Positions 19,011-26,719 of a stretch of DNA of 64,000 bases are shown piece after piece (position 1 is the stretch's first letter; each line of letters starts with the position of its first letter). The notes under the pieces are model-generated. The model did no database searches and had not been told where the DNA came from. It saw only the letters and a program-made list of their open reading frames with translations. This DNA comes from Microbacteriaceae bacterium X2B (GTDB lineage Bacteria > Actinomycetota > Actinomycetes > Actinomycetales > Microbacteriaceae), in the NCBI GenBank assembly GCA_005502445.1, contig SCPB01000004.1, forward strand, positions 1-64,000, in the 5' to 3' direction. The position numbers and the translations under genes were made by a program.

Positions 19011-20087
19011 ATGTCCGTCGCTCCGACCTGGCCCGCACTGCTCGCGCGACTGCTCGACGGCGGCGATCTCACCATCGCCGAGGCGACGTGGGCGATGGAG
19101 CACGTGGTCGCCGGTGAGGCCACGCCGGCCCAGCTCGCCGGCTTCCTCGTCGCTCTCACGGCCAAGGGCGAGACGGTCGACGAGTTCGTCGGATTCCGCG
19201 ATGCGGCACTCGCCCACGCCCGTCCGATCGACATCGACCCCATGGTGCTCGACATCGTCGGCACCGGAGGGGACCCGTTCGGCGCCGTCGTCAACGTCTC
19301 GTCGATCGCATCGATCGTCGCCGCCGCCGCGGGCGTTCCGGTGGCCAAGCACGGCAATCGGGGGGCGAGCAGTGCCTCGGGCGCCTCGGACGTGCTGAGC
19401 GCTCTCGGGATCGACCTCGCGCTCGAGCCCGATGCCGTCGCGGGCGTCTTCCGCGAGGTGGGCCTGACCTTCCTGCACGCTCAGACCTTCCACCCCGGAT
19501 TCCGGCACGCGGGCCCCGTGCGACGAGAGCTCGGCATCCCGACGCTCTTCAACATCCTCGGCCCGCTCGTGAACCCGGCGAGGCCCGAGGCGTCGGCGGT
19601 CGGCGTCGCGAGCCTCGACCGCGTTCCGCTCGTCGTCGGCGTCTTCCGCACGCGGGGTGCCACGGCGCTCGTCTACCGCGGCGACGACGGCATCGACAAG
19701 CTCACGACGACGGGTCACAGCCACATGTGGGAGGTCTCGCGCGGCTCGGTGACCGAGCACGACCTCGACCCGCGCGAGCTCGGCATCGGGTACAGCACGA
19801 TCGATGAGATCCTCGGCGGTTCGCCCGAGCACAATGCCGGCATCGCGAGGGCCGTGCTCGCCGGGGAGCCCGGCGCCGTGCGCGACATCGTGCTGCTCAA
19901 CGCCGCAGCGGGCCTGGTCTCCTTCCGCCTGGCCGAAGACCCCGCGCAGATCGCGCGGCCCATCACCGAGCGCCTGCGCGAGCAGCTCGAGATCGCCGAG
20001 CAGGCCGTCGACTCGGGGCGGGCCGAGCGCAAGCTCGCCGAGTGGGCGGCGGCCACGCAGCGCGCGGCACCCTCCGCGACCGCTTGA
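19011..20087 (+). CDS. trpD: Anthranilate phosphoribosyltransferase
   Basis: A 358-residue TrpD for the second step of tryptophan synthesis, joining anthranilate to PRPP. Motifs: DIVGTGGDPFGAVVNVSSI (PRPP-binding GTGGD), KHGNRGASSASGASDVL, and FNILGPLVNPA with the family KLTTTGHSHMWE region. TAGCCT six bases before the ATG indicates a leaderless transcript. It stands alone, divergent from ctaE. Confidence 0.95.
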   Translation: MSVAPTWPALLARLLDGGDLTIAEATWAMEHVVAGEATPAQLAGFLVALTAKGETVDEFVGFRDAALAHARPIDIDPMVLDIVGTGGDPFGAVVNVSSIASIVAAAAGVPVAKHGNRGASSASGASDVLSALGIDLALEPDAVAGVFREVGLTFLHAQTFHPGFRHAGPVRRELGIPTLFNILGPLVNPARPEASAVGVASLDRVPLVVGVFRTRGATALVYRGDDGIDKLTTTGHSHMWEVSRGSVTEHDLDPRELGIGYSTIDEILGGSPEHNAGIARAVLAGEPGAVRDIVLLNAAAGLVSFRLAEDPAQIARPITERLREQLEIAEQAVDSGRAERKLAEWAAATQRAAPSATA

Positions 20088-20161
20088 CCCGGGCATCCGG
20101 CTCGGCGATGCTCGAGATCGTCGACCCGCCGCCCGGAGCGAGCGACACCGAGGAGCGCGTC

Positions 20162-20584
20162 ATGACGGTGACCATGGTCTTCATCAACCTTCCCGTGACC
20201 GACTTGGAGCGCTCCAAGCGCTTCTTCACCGGGATCGGGTTCCGCATCGAGGAGCGCTTCACGAGCGAGGATGCTGCGTGCGTCGTCTTCGGGGAGGCCG
20301 CGTTCGCGATGCTCCACACCCCGGAATCGCATGCGCGCTACGACCCGCGGCCGCTCGCCGACACGGCGCTGACCGCGACGGGAATCTACGCGCTCGGGCT
20401 CGCGACGCGTGCGGAGGTCGACGAGATCGCCGATCGCGTGCTCGGGGCGGGAGGCTCGGCGGCGCGCGAGCCCGAGGATCACGGTCTCATGTACGTGCGC
20501 AGCTTCCACGACCCCGACGGTCACCTGTGGGAGCTCGCGTGGATGGATCCGGCGATGGCGGAGGGCGACGGGCCCGTCGGCTGA
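20162..20584 (+). CDS. VOC (glyoxalase-like) superfamily protein
   Basis: A 140-residue two-module vicinal-oxygen-chelate fold (MTVTMVFINLPVTDLERSKR; SFHDPDGHLWELAWMDP). Only part of the metal-ligand set is evident. Close relatives are often annotated as glyoxalase or extradiol-dioxygenase-like; function unknown. The ATG at 20162 has GAGGAG upstream. The frame is open further back into trpD, but that part looks like shadow sequence. Confidence 0.85.
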   Translation: MTVTMVFINLPVTDLERSKRFFTGIGFRIEERFTSEDAACVVFGEAAFAMLHTPESHARYDPRPLADTALTATGIYALGLATRAEVDEIADRVLGAGGSAAREPEDHGLMYVRSFHDPDGHLWELAWMDPAMAEGDGPVG

Positions 20585-20604
20585 CCGGCTCGGCGCTTCG
20601 GTGC

Positions 20605-21102
20605 TCAGGGGCGGGGGAGGAGCCCAGCGCCGTCGATGACCTCGAACACGAGCTGGGTCTCGGTGTGCCGCACTCCGGGGTGCACCTGGAGGTGCTCGAG
20701 AACGAGGTCGCGCAGGGCCGCCGCCGATTCGACGGCGACGTGCAGCAGGTAGTCGTCGGCGCCGGCGACGTGGAAGATGCGCACCACGTTCGGGATGTCG
20801 CGCAGCCTCGATTGGAACGCCTGCACCTGGTCGCGGCTGTGGCTGGCCAGGCGAACCGTGATGACGGCCTCGATGCCGAGGCCGAGCGCGGACGGGTCGA
20901 TCTCGGCGCGGAACCGCCGGATGACGCCCGATTCGCGCAGAGTGCGCAACCGCTGGCTGCAGGTCGACTCGGCGATGCCGACGCGCGCGGCGAGCGCCGC
21001 ATTGGTCAGGCGGCCGTTGGCGTCGAGCTCGGCGAGCATCGCGAGGTCGATCGTGTCGAGCGCCGCGGCCCGCGGGTTCTTCGGGGCGTCGCGGTCAGGC
21101 AT
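20605..21102 (-). CDS. Lrp/AsnC family transcriptional regulator
   Basis: A 165-residue protein. The N-terminal winged HTH (LDTIDLAMLAELDANGRLTN; GIAESTCSQRLRTLRESGVI) is followed by a RAM ligand-binding domain (GLGIEAVITVRLASHSRDQV to VFEVIDGAG). Such regulators sense amino acids as oligomers. It is divergent from a PLP trans-sulfuration enzyme, with a palindrome between them, so that enzyme is the likely target. A GTG/ATG start as far as 21150 is possible, but it would run through the palindrome. Confidence 0.9.
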   Translation of the reverse strand: MPDRDAPKNPRAAALDTIDLAMLAELDANGRLTNAALAARVGIAESTCSQRLRTLRESGVIRRFRAEIDPSALGLGIEAVITVRLASHSRDQVQAFQSRLRDIPNVVRIFHVAGADDYLLHVAVESAAALRDLVLEHLQVHPGVRHTETQLVFEVIDGAGLLPRP

Positions 21103-21134
21103 GGTCGAAGTGTGAAGGATCTGCGCGTTTTTGT

Positions 21135-21147
21135 CTACTGTCAGTAG
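21135..21147. promoter_or_regulatory. Candidate Lrp-family operator
   Basis: CTACTG-T-CAGTAG is a perfect palindrome with a 1-base centre, in the 77-bp gap between the Lrp-type gene (start 21102) and the PLP enzyme (21180). Short AT-centred palindromes between divergent Lrp/AsnC genes and their targets are common. A GCTAGAT -10-like element for the PLP gene follows near 21155. Confidence 0.45.
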
Positions 21148-21179
21148 CATGTGCGCTAGATGTTGCCGAATCCAGCAGG

Positions 21180-22367
21180 ATGCGCCAGTCTCGCGGCATG
21201 GAACGCGCTGTCGCCCTCGAGACTCTCGCCGTGCACGCGGGGCGGGAGGACCTCGCCGGGCTCGGCGTCCACGCGCTGCCGATCGACCTGTCGTCGACGA
21301 ACCCGCTGCCCGACGTCGAGCACGGAGGCGAGTCGTACGAGGCGATCGCGACCGGCGGCCATCCGACCGAGGGCGGCTTCGTCTACGCGCGGCTCTGGAA
21401 CCCCACGGTCGACCGGTTCGAGCGGGCGCTCGCCGCGCTCGAAGGAACGGGCGACGCGGTCGCCTTCGCCTCGGGAATGGCCGCGTTCAGCGCCGCCGTG
21501 ACGGCTGCCGCGAATCGTGGCCGGGGTCGGCGCGTCGTCGCGGTGCGGCCGCTCTACGGCGGCACGGATCACCTTCTGGCCTCGGGTCTGCTCTCCGTCG
21601 AGACGACCTTCTGCGCGCCGGACGAGGTCGCCGACGCGGTACGCGACGACACCTGCCTGGTCGTCGTCGAGACTCCGGCGAACCCGACGCTCGACCTCGT
21701 GGATCTGGATGCGGTCGTCGCCGCTGCCGGGAGTGCGCCGGTGCTCGTCGACAACACCTTCGCGACCCCCGTGCTGCAGAATCCGGCCGCACACGGAGCG
21801 GCGATCGTGCTGCACAGCGCGACGAAGTACATCGGCGGGCACGGCGACGCCGTGGGCGGCGTTCTGGCGTGCTCGAGCGACTGGGCCACGAGCATCCGGC
21901 CGATTCGTGCGATCACCGGGGGAATCCTGCATCCGCTCGCCGCCTACCTGCTGCATCGGGGTCTCGCGACGCTGCCGCTGCGCGTGCGGGCGCAGCAGGA
22001 CTCGGCTCAGCAGCTCGCGGAGTGGCTCGCCGGGCAGCCCGCCGTCGCACACGTCTACTACCCGGGGCTCCCCGGCGGGGATCCCCGCGGCGTCGTCGGC
22101 TCTCAGATGCGCGGGCCGGGCGCGATGATCTCGGTGAGGATGCGCGGCGGGCACGAGGCCGCGGCGCGCGCGGCGGAGCGCGTGCGGCTGTTCACCCACG
22201 CGGTCTCGCTCGGGGGCGTCGACTCGCTCATCCAGGTCCCCTCGTCGCTCACGCACCGGCCCGTCGAGGCATCGGCACGACCCGGAGCGGACATCCTGCG
22301 ACTCTCGATCGGGCTCGAAGCCGTCGATGACCTGCGCTCCGACCTGGAGAGCGCCATCGGGGCGTGA
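21180..22367 (+). CDS. Cys/Met metabolism PLP-dependent enzyme
   Basis: A 395-residue fold-type I enzyme of the cystathionine gamma-synthase / gamma-lyase / methionine gamma-lyase family. Visible: YARLWNPTVDRFERALAALE, the ETPANPTLDLVDL aspartate block, and SATKYIGGHGD, whose Lys binds PLP. The late SLGGVDSLIQVPSSLTH is also typical. Family membership does not say whether it synthesises or degrades; the paired Lrp-type regulator fits an amino-acid-induced lyase. ATG 21198 is an alternative start. Confidence 0.88.
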   Translation: MRQSRGMERAVALETLAVHAGREDLAGLGVHALPIDLSSTNPLPDVEHGGESYEAIATGGHPTEGGFVYARLWNPTVDRFERALAALEGTGDAVAFASGMAAFSAAVTAAANRGRGRRVVAVRPLYGGTDHLLASGLLSVETTFCAPDEVADAVRDDTCLVVVETPANPTLDLVDLDAVVAAAGSAPVLVDNTFATPVLQNPAAHGAAIVLHSATKYIGGHGDAVGGVLACSSDWATSIRPIRAITGGILHPLAAYLLHRGLATLPLRVRAQQDSAQQLAEWLAGQPAVAHVYYPGLPGGDPRGVVGSQMRGPGAMISVRMRGGHEAAARAAERVRLFTHAVSLGGVDSLIQVPSSLTHRPVEASARPGADILRLSIGLEAVDDLRSDLESAIGA

Positions 22368-22468
22368 TTCTTCGGGCGGAGCCGGGCGGGCGGTCGCCGG
22401 CGGTCACATCGGAGGAGTATCGTCGCGCCCGCTGACGGCCCGCCGGGTCGCGAACGAAGGAGAACACG

Positions 22469-22879
22469 ATGACCTACGCCCACACGATCACTCTGCCGCT
22501 GCCTTTCGCCGAGGCGGTCTCGCGCGTTCGCGAGGCACTGGCGGCGCAAGGTTTCGGCATCCTGTCGGAGATCGACGTCCACGCCACCTTCGCCGCCAAG
22601 CTCGGGGAGGAGAGCGCTCGAGCGCTCGGAGAGTTCCTCATCCTCGGAGCGTGCAACCCCTCACTGTCGCAGCGGGCGCTCACCGTCGAGCCGGAGATGG
22701 GAGTCCTGCTGCCCTGCAACGTGGTCGTCCGTCGCGGAGCCGATGCGACATCCACGACGGTGCAGACGATCGACCCGCAGACGATGGCGGAACTGAGCTC
22801 GGCGCCGGACGTGCGCGCCGTCGCCGACGAGGCGGACTCGCGACTGCGCACGGCGCTCACCGCGCTCGAGGCGGCCTGA
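22469..22879 (+). CDS. DUF302 domain protein
   Basis: A 136-residue DUF302 protein (YAHTITLPLPFAEAVSRVRE; FGILSEIDVHATFAAKLG; LILGACNPSLSQRAL; VLLPCNVVVR). The fold is small and cytosolic, and the function is unknown in the family. GAAGGAG precedes the ATG. A symmetrical hairpin just after the stop ends the transcript. Confidence 0.9.
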   Translation: MTYAHTITLPLPFAEAVSRVREALAAQGFGILSEIDVHATFAAKLGEESARALGEFLILGACNPSLSQRALTVEPEMGVLLPCNVVVRRGADATSTTVQTIDPQTMAELSSAPDVRAVADEADSRLRTALTALEAA

Positions 22880-22890
22880 GGCGGCGAAGG

Positions 22891-22928
22891 GCCCGGCCCA
22901 GGACGAGCAAATCGCGGCTGGGCCGGGC
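22891..22928. terminator. Bidirectional terminator hairpin
   Basis: GCCCGGCCCA (22891-22900) pairs perfectly with TGGGCCGGGC (22919-22928) around an 18-base loop. It lies between two convergent genes, DUF302 and the small CxxC protein. Confidence 0.6.
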
Positions 22929-22956
22929 ATCTCGACGAGAGCGCGAGAAGCCGGTA

Positions 22957-23133
22957 CTACCGGCCGTAAGACCGCTCGGACGGGTTCCCGGCTGTCTCGA
23001 GGCCGTTCGGCCCGCCGGGCGTGCCCAGGTGCGGGTCGGTGCAGTCGACGCAGTGGGCGGCCTCGCGTTGCGCGAGCATGAGCCCGCCGGCGACGATCGC
23101 GGTGATGAACGCGATGGAGACGGACTTATTCAT
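22957..23133 (-). CDS. Small single-helix membrane or secreted protein with CxxC
   Basis: A 58-residue protein: short basic start, one hydrophobic helix (about residues 6-22), then AAHCVDCTDPHLGTPGGPNG and a polar tail. CxxC next to the helix could bind a metal or haem or form a disulfide, but nothing confirms this. ATG 23133 has GGAGG six bases upstream. No recognised family. Confidence 0.6.
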   Translation of the reverse strand: MNKSVSIAFITAIVAGGLMLAQREAAHCVDCTDPHLGTPGGPNGLETAGNPSERSYGR

Positions 23134-23186
23134 GGAGACCTCCACACCTGGGGGGAGCGGTCATTGCCCGACCCCTCTGCGTCAGC

Positions 23187-23460
23187 AGGAGATGAGCCCG
23201 GTCGCCACCCCGAGCCCCAGTAGCGGCAGCGCGTCGGCGACGGGTGCTGCTGATCGGGGGCCGGGCGATCGCGAGCAGGATGAGCGCTCCGAGCGTCAGC
23301 CGCAGCCAGGCCGTGCCGGCGGCCTCCAGGTCGGGGAGGAACGGGCCCGCAGACAGTGCCGAGCCGAGCTGAATCGACAGCATCGCGCCGACCGCGAGCG
23401 CCCACGGGGGATCGGTGCCGGCGCTGCGGGCGCCGCGACCCGGTCGAGCGCGGCGGTCAC
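23187..23460 (-). pseudogene. Remnant of an RhtA/EamA-type exporter
   Basis: One frame holds AVGAMLSIQLGSALSAG and GTAWLRLTLGALILLAIARP, clearly the first helices of an EamA/RhtA amino-acid exporter. A second frame, across a break near 23240, holds PLLGLGVATGLIS followed at once by a stop. A third frame carries what looks like the original start (VTAALDRVAAP) near 23455. So the gene has at least two frameshifts and has lost most of its helices. Confidence 0.7.
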
Positions 23461-24119
23461 GGCGCGCGCCGCCCGCGCCAGTCGCCGATCGCGGCGAGCC
23501 GCCGGCGCTGCTGCGCCGCCGCTCCGGAGTCGAGCGCGTGGTCGCGCTCGTCGAGGCGGGCGCTGACGCGCTCACGATGCTCGGTCGGATTGTGGTCGTC
23601 GTACTTGAATTTCGCCTCCACACGCAGGATCTCCAGACGCACCCCGCGGATTCCCGGCAGCATCCGTCCGTACGGCGGGGCGTCGACATCCACGGCCGCG
23701 TGCCCGCCCTCGGGCTGCATGTGCGCGAACTGCGCCTGCAGGATCGCGACTTTCTCGTGCGGGTTGTCGACGATCGTGGGCCGGCAGACGAACTGCACGG
23801 CGGCGTAGTAGCTCGTCGGCACGCCGTCCTCGTCGGGCCCGCCCGCCTTCGCGCGCCAGTAGCTGGGCACGTACGCGTAGTCGCCCACGAGCGCCAGCCG
23901 CACCTCGGTCGCGGTCTCGAGATGCGGCCAGACGGGGTTCGGCCGGGCGAGGTGCAGGAGGATCTCGTCGCCGGCGGGCGTGAAGTGGGTCGGCACCACG
24001 AGCGGCGCCTGAGCGGGGTCGAGGTTGTTCACCACGAGCATCCCGAACGAGTCGATCGTCGACAGCCACTGCTGCCACTCGGCGTCGTCGAGGGCGGAGT
24101 CCCAGGGGTGGATGAGCAC
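23457..24119 (-). CDS. FMN-binding negative regulator family protein (PaiB-like)
   Basis: A 220-residue protein of the PaiB / FMN-binding split-barrel family: SFGMLVVNNLDPAQAPLVVP, THFTPAGDEILLHLARPNP and GDYAYVPSYWRAK are typical, and the C-terminal KFKYDDHNPTEHRERVSARL resembles KLSQNRP-type ends. The family includes a sporulation and protease regulator in Bacillus, but no regulatory role can be claimed here. GTG 24119 has GGAG upstream and starts three bases after the B3/4 gene's stop. Confidence 0.8.
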   Translation of the reverse strand: MLIHPWDSALDDAEWQQWLSTIDSFGMLVVNNLDPAQAPLVVPTHFTPAGDEILLHLARPNPVWPHLETATEVRLALVGDYAYVPSYWRAKAGGPDEDGVPTSYYAAVQFVCRPTIVDNPHEKVAILQAQFAHMQPEGGHAAVDVDAPPYGRMLPGIRGVRLEILRVEAKFKYDDHNPTEHRERVSARLDERDHALDSGAAAQQRRRLAAIGDWRGRRAP

Positions 24120-24121
24120 GC

Positions 24122-24862
24122 TCAATCTCCGTTTCCGGCGGGGGAGGACGCGCTGATCAGCCGACGCGCGAGGACGATGTCGGAGCCGAGCCGACGGAGC
24201 TCCTCGGCGAGCGCGGCACCCGCGGCGCTCAGCTCGCCGTCGGTGACGGGGTCGAGCGCGTCGAGGATGAACAGAGCGGCGCGGGTCGATGCCGTCAGCT
24301 GCGTTCGCGAGGTCTGACGCCAGTTCCAGCGTCGGCACGTCACGCCGGCGTCGTCGCACCACACGACTTCTCCGGGTTCGGGATGCTCGACAGCGGTTGC
24401 GCCGTCGGCGACCGTCTCGAACGGTTCGACTCCCACCGCTCGGCGCAAGCGGGCGGATCCGGCATAGTGGTCGAGATCCTCGCCGCCGATGGGGATGCCG
24501 TGCCGCACGGAGATCGCGTTGTAGACGTCGGTGAGCCGGTTGACGCGGGGGAGTCCGGCATCCGCCCTCCTCAGCAGCGCCTCGAGGCTGTTGCGCGTGC
24601 GCTGCGGCTTGGCGCCGAAGGCGCGATACGCCTCGCGCCAGGCGGCGACGTGCGGCAGCGCCTCCACTGGGTGCTCGCGCAGGAGGGCGCGGGCGTGCTG
24701 CTCGGCGTCGCGGAGGAGGGCCTCGCTGCGCACATCGCCGGGGCCCGGCTCGATGCCGTCGACGACGATGAGCAGGGCGCGGTAATCGGGGCAGAGCGCG
24801 AGCACGCTCTCGTCGACGGTCGCCGCGTCGAGCAGGTGCTGAAGAACACGCGGGTCACGCAC
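24122..24862 (-). CDS. B3/B4 tRNA-binding domain protein
   Basis: A 246-residue protein with the B3/4 domain found in PheRS beta subunits and in stand-alone proteins. AYRAFGAKPQRTRNSLEALL, LPRVNRLTDVYNAISVRHGI and PIGGEDLDHYAG are diagnostic. Stand-alone members may edit or sequester mischarged aminoacyl-tRNA or amino acids; the role is not established. It overlaps the end of the upstream HTH-cupin gene by eight bases, so both belong to one operon with the PaiB-like gene. Confidence 0.85.
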   Translation of the reverse strand: MRDPRVLQHLLDAATVDESVLALCPDYRALLIVVDGIEPGPGDVRSEALLRDAEQHARALLREHPVEALPHVAAWREAYRAFGAKPQRTRNSLEALLRRADAGLPRVNRLTDVYNAISVRHGIPIGGEDLDHYAGSARLRRAVGVEPFETVADGATAVEHPEPGEVVWCDDAGVTCRRWNWRQTSRTQLTASTRAALFILDALDPVTDGELSAAGAALAEELRRLGSDIVLARRLISASSPAGNGD

Positions 24863-25457
24863 GGTGCGTCATCGCCCCTGAGTGACGGGATGCCGGCTCG
24901 AGCACGGTGAGTGCGAACCGCACCGTCGAGCCTCCTGGTGCGGCGTAGGCGTGCGGGATGTCGCCGGGGAAGCCGATCGCATCGCCCGCGGTGAGCGCAT
25001 GCTCCTCATCGCCGACGCGCAACGTCATCACGCCCTCGATGACCTGCAGCAGTTCGCGCGTGCCCGCCCCGTGGGCCTCGCTGCGGTGTTCCTCGCCAGG
25101 TTCGAGCCGCCAGTCCCAGAGCTCGAAGGCGTCGGGCGTCGTCATGCTCGCGACGAGAACGCCGCGGCCGCCATGGTCGCCCGACCAGAGCACGGCGCCC
25201 TGTCCGGAGAGCGTGAGCGTGGTCGCCGTCGTGCGCGGAGCCTCCACCAACTCCGGGAGTCCGATGCCGAGCGCCTCGCCGAGGCGCAGGAGGGTGCTGA
25301 CGCTGGGGTTGGCGGCGCCCTGCTCGACGTTGACGAGCATCCGACGGCTCAGCGATGCCGCTTCGGCGAGCTGGTCGAGGGTCCAGCCGTGCGCGCGGCG
25401 CTGTTCCTTGACGCGAATGCCGATGGCGACGGAGAGCGCGGCGGAGGAATCATGCAT
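24855..25457 (-). CDS. XRE-family HTH regulator with cupin domain
   Basis: A 200-residue regulator: N-terminal Cro/CI-type HTH (IRVKEQRRAHGWTLDQLAEA, SRRMLVNVEQGAANPSVSTL), then a C-terminal cupin (EHRSEAHGAGTRELLQVIEG, LTAGDAIGFPGDIPHAYAAP). It is first in an operon with the B3/4 and PaiB-like genes, so it may control them. Repeated TGCATT/TGCAT motifs lie just upstream (25455-25490) and could be its operator. Confidence 0.88.
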   Translation of the reverse strand: MHDSSAALSVAIGIRVKEQRRAHGWTLDQLAEAASLSRRMLVNVEQGAANPSVSTLLRLGEALGIGLPELVEAPRTTATTLTLSGQGAVLWSGDHGGRGVLVASMTTPDAFELWDWRLEPGEEHRSEAHGAGTRELLQVIEGVMTLRVGDEEHALTAGDAIGFPGDIPHAYAAPGGSTVRFALTVLEPASRHSGAMTHRA

Positions 25458-25703
25458 AAGCGCATCATAATGCACTGAAAATGCAATGGAACCCCAAGGC
25501 GGTCGCCATGACGCAGTGCCTCTCAGGCCCGGGGACGACTCGGCCGCTCGTTTGTGCTCGCGATCGACGGGCATCCTTTCGCTTTGACATCACCGCGTGG
25601 TTTCTGGGTTCACGAATTGTAGAAGTCGGCTGCGCGTCGCCGACGCCCACCGTGCGGCCGCCGACATGCTCTATCCGGAGAATCCATCACCGAAGGAGGA
25701 CGA

Positions 25704-26033
25704 ATGCGATTCATCCTGTTCATCTGCGACGACCCGACAGCCGAGCCCTATCTGGCGAGCGAAGACACCATCGAGGAGTGGGTCGGCGCGCTCGAGGGCG
25801 GGGGGCGCTACGTGCTCGGCGATCGGCTGCGGCCCGCCGAGGATGCGCGCACTGTCATCGTCCGCGCGGGGGAGCGGATCGTCCGTGACGGCCCGTTCAC
25901 CGAGAGCCCCGAGCGGATCGCCGGGTTCGACGTCATCGACGCCGACAGCCTCGACGAGGCCGTCGACATCGCCGCGGCGCATCCGATGGCGCGGTTCGGG
26001 CGCATCGAGGTGCGTGCTCTTTGGCCGTTCTGA
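25704..26033 (+). CDS. YCII-related (DGPF) protein
   Basis: A 109-residue ferredoxin-like YCII domain: MRFILFICDD, VRDGPFTESPERIAGFDVI (the DGPF motif) and AAHPMARFGRIEVRALWPF. Such genes usually sit beside an ECF sigma factor; none is present here. GAAGGAGG precedes the ATG. The 246 bp upstream hold no other gene. Confidence 0.88.
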   Translation: MRFILFICDDPTAEPYLASEDTIEEWVGALEGGGRYVLGDRLRPAEDARTVIVRAGERIVRDGPFTESPERIAGFDVIDADSLDEAVDIAAAHPMARFGRIEVRALWPF

Positions 26034-26069
26034 TCCGCTCCGAGAGGCCAATGTGCTACGCTGTGCTAC

Positions 26070-26336
26070 ATGGATAAGGTCACCCATCGGGAGATGCGCA
26101 ACCGCAGCGGCGAGATCCTTAGACGGGTCGAGGCGGGGGAGTCGATCGAGGTCAGCAACAACGGTCGGCCTGCGGCGCTCATCGTTCCGGTCGGGGGCAC
26201 CGTTCTGGACGGGCTGATCGCTCGCGGCGAAGCGCGTGCTGCGCGCGCCGGCACGGAAACGCTGCTCGAAATCACGCGCGTCGAGTCGACGGCAACGACC
26301 CAGGAGCTGATCGAGAGCAGCCGCGGGCCGTGGTGA
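26070..26336 (+). CDS. Antitoxin, Phd/YefM family
   Basis: An 88-residue antitoxin. Residues 1-50 form the Phd/YefM DNA-binding domain (THREMRNRSGEILRRVEAGE; VSNNGRPAALIVPV), and the acidic tail should bind the toxin. TACGCT lies seven bases before the ATG, so the mRNA is probably leaderless. Its stop overlaps the toxin start, the standard arrangement for a co-translated module. Confidence 0.88.
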   Translation: MDKVTHREMRNRSGEILRRVEAGESIEVSNNGRPAALIVPVGGTVLDGLIARGEARAARAGTETLLEITRVESTATTQELIESSRGPW

Positions 26337-26719
26337 CCATCACATACCTGGACACGTCGGCGGCGATGAAGCTGCTCGTCGAAGAGGCCGAGTCCGCGGC
26401 GTTGCTCGAGGCGCTGACATCGTCGCACCGCCGCCTGGTGGCATCCTGGCTGCTCCATACCGAACTGCATTGTGCGGCGGGTCGACACCCGGACGCGCTC
26501 GCGCTGGATGCGATATCGACCGTTCTTGATGTCGTCGACCTCGTGGATGTGACACGAGGGGATCTGCTCGCCGCGGGCACCCATGCGCCGTTGCGCTCGA
26601 ACGACGCGATCCACCTGGCGACAGCATTACGGATCGGAGTCGACGAAGTGGTCACCTATGACGGCGAACTCGTGCGTGCAGCGTCGGGGGCAGGCGTCCG
26701 AGTGATCGCGCCTCGCTAG
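26330..26719 (+). CDS. PIN-domain toxin (VapC-like)
   Basis: A 129-residue PIN ribonuclease. Acidic residues are visible in TYLDTSAAMKLL, WLLHTELHCAA, RSNDAIHLATALRI and VTYDGELV. It would cleave RNA when freed from the preceding antitoxin. GTG at 26330 (or 26333) overlaps the antitoxin stop. Its 3' end is overlapped in antisense by the read-through tail of phage rep, and a dif-like site follows 54 bases later. Confidence 0.88.
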   Translation: MVTITYLDTSAAMKLLVEEAESAALLEALTSSHRRLVASWLLHTELHCAAGRHPDALALDAISTVLDVVDLVDVTRGDLLAAGTHAPLRSNDAIHLATALRIGVDEVVTYDGELVRAASGAGVRVIAPR

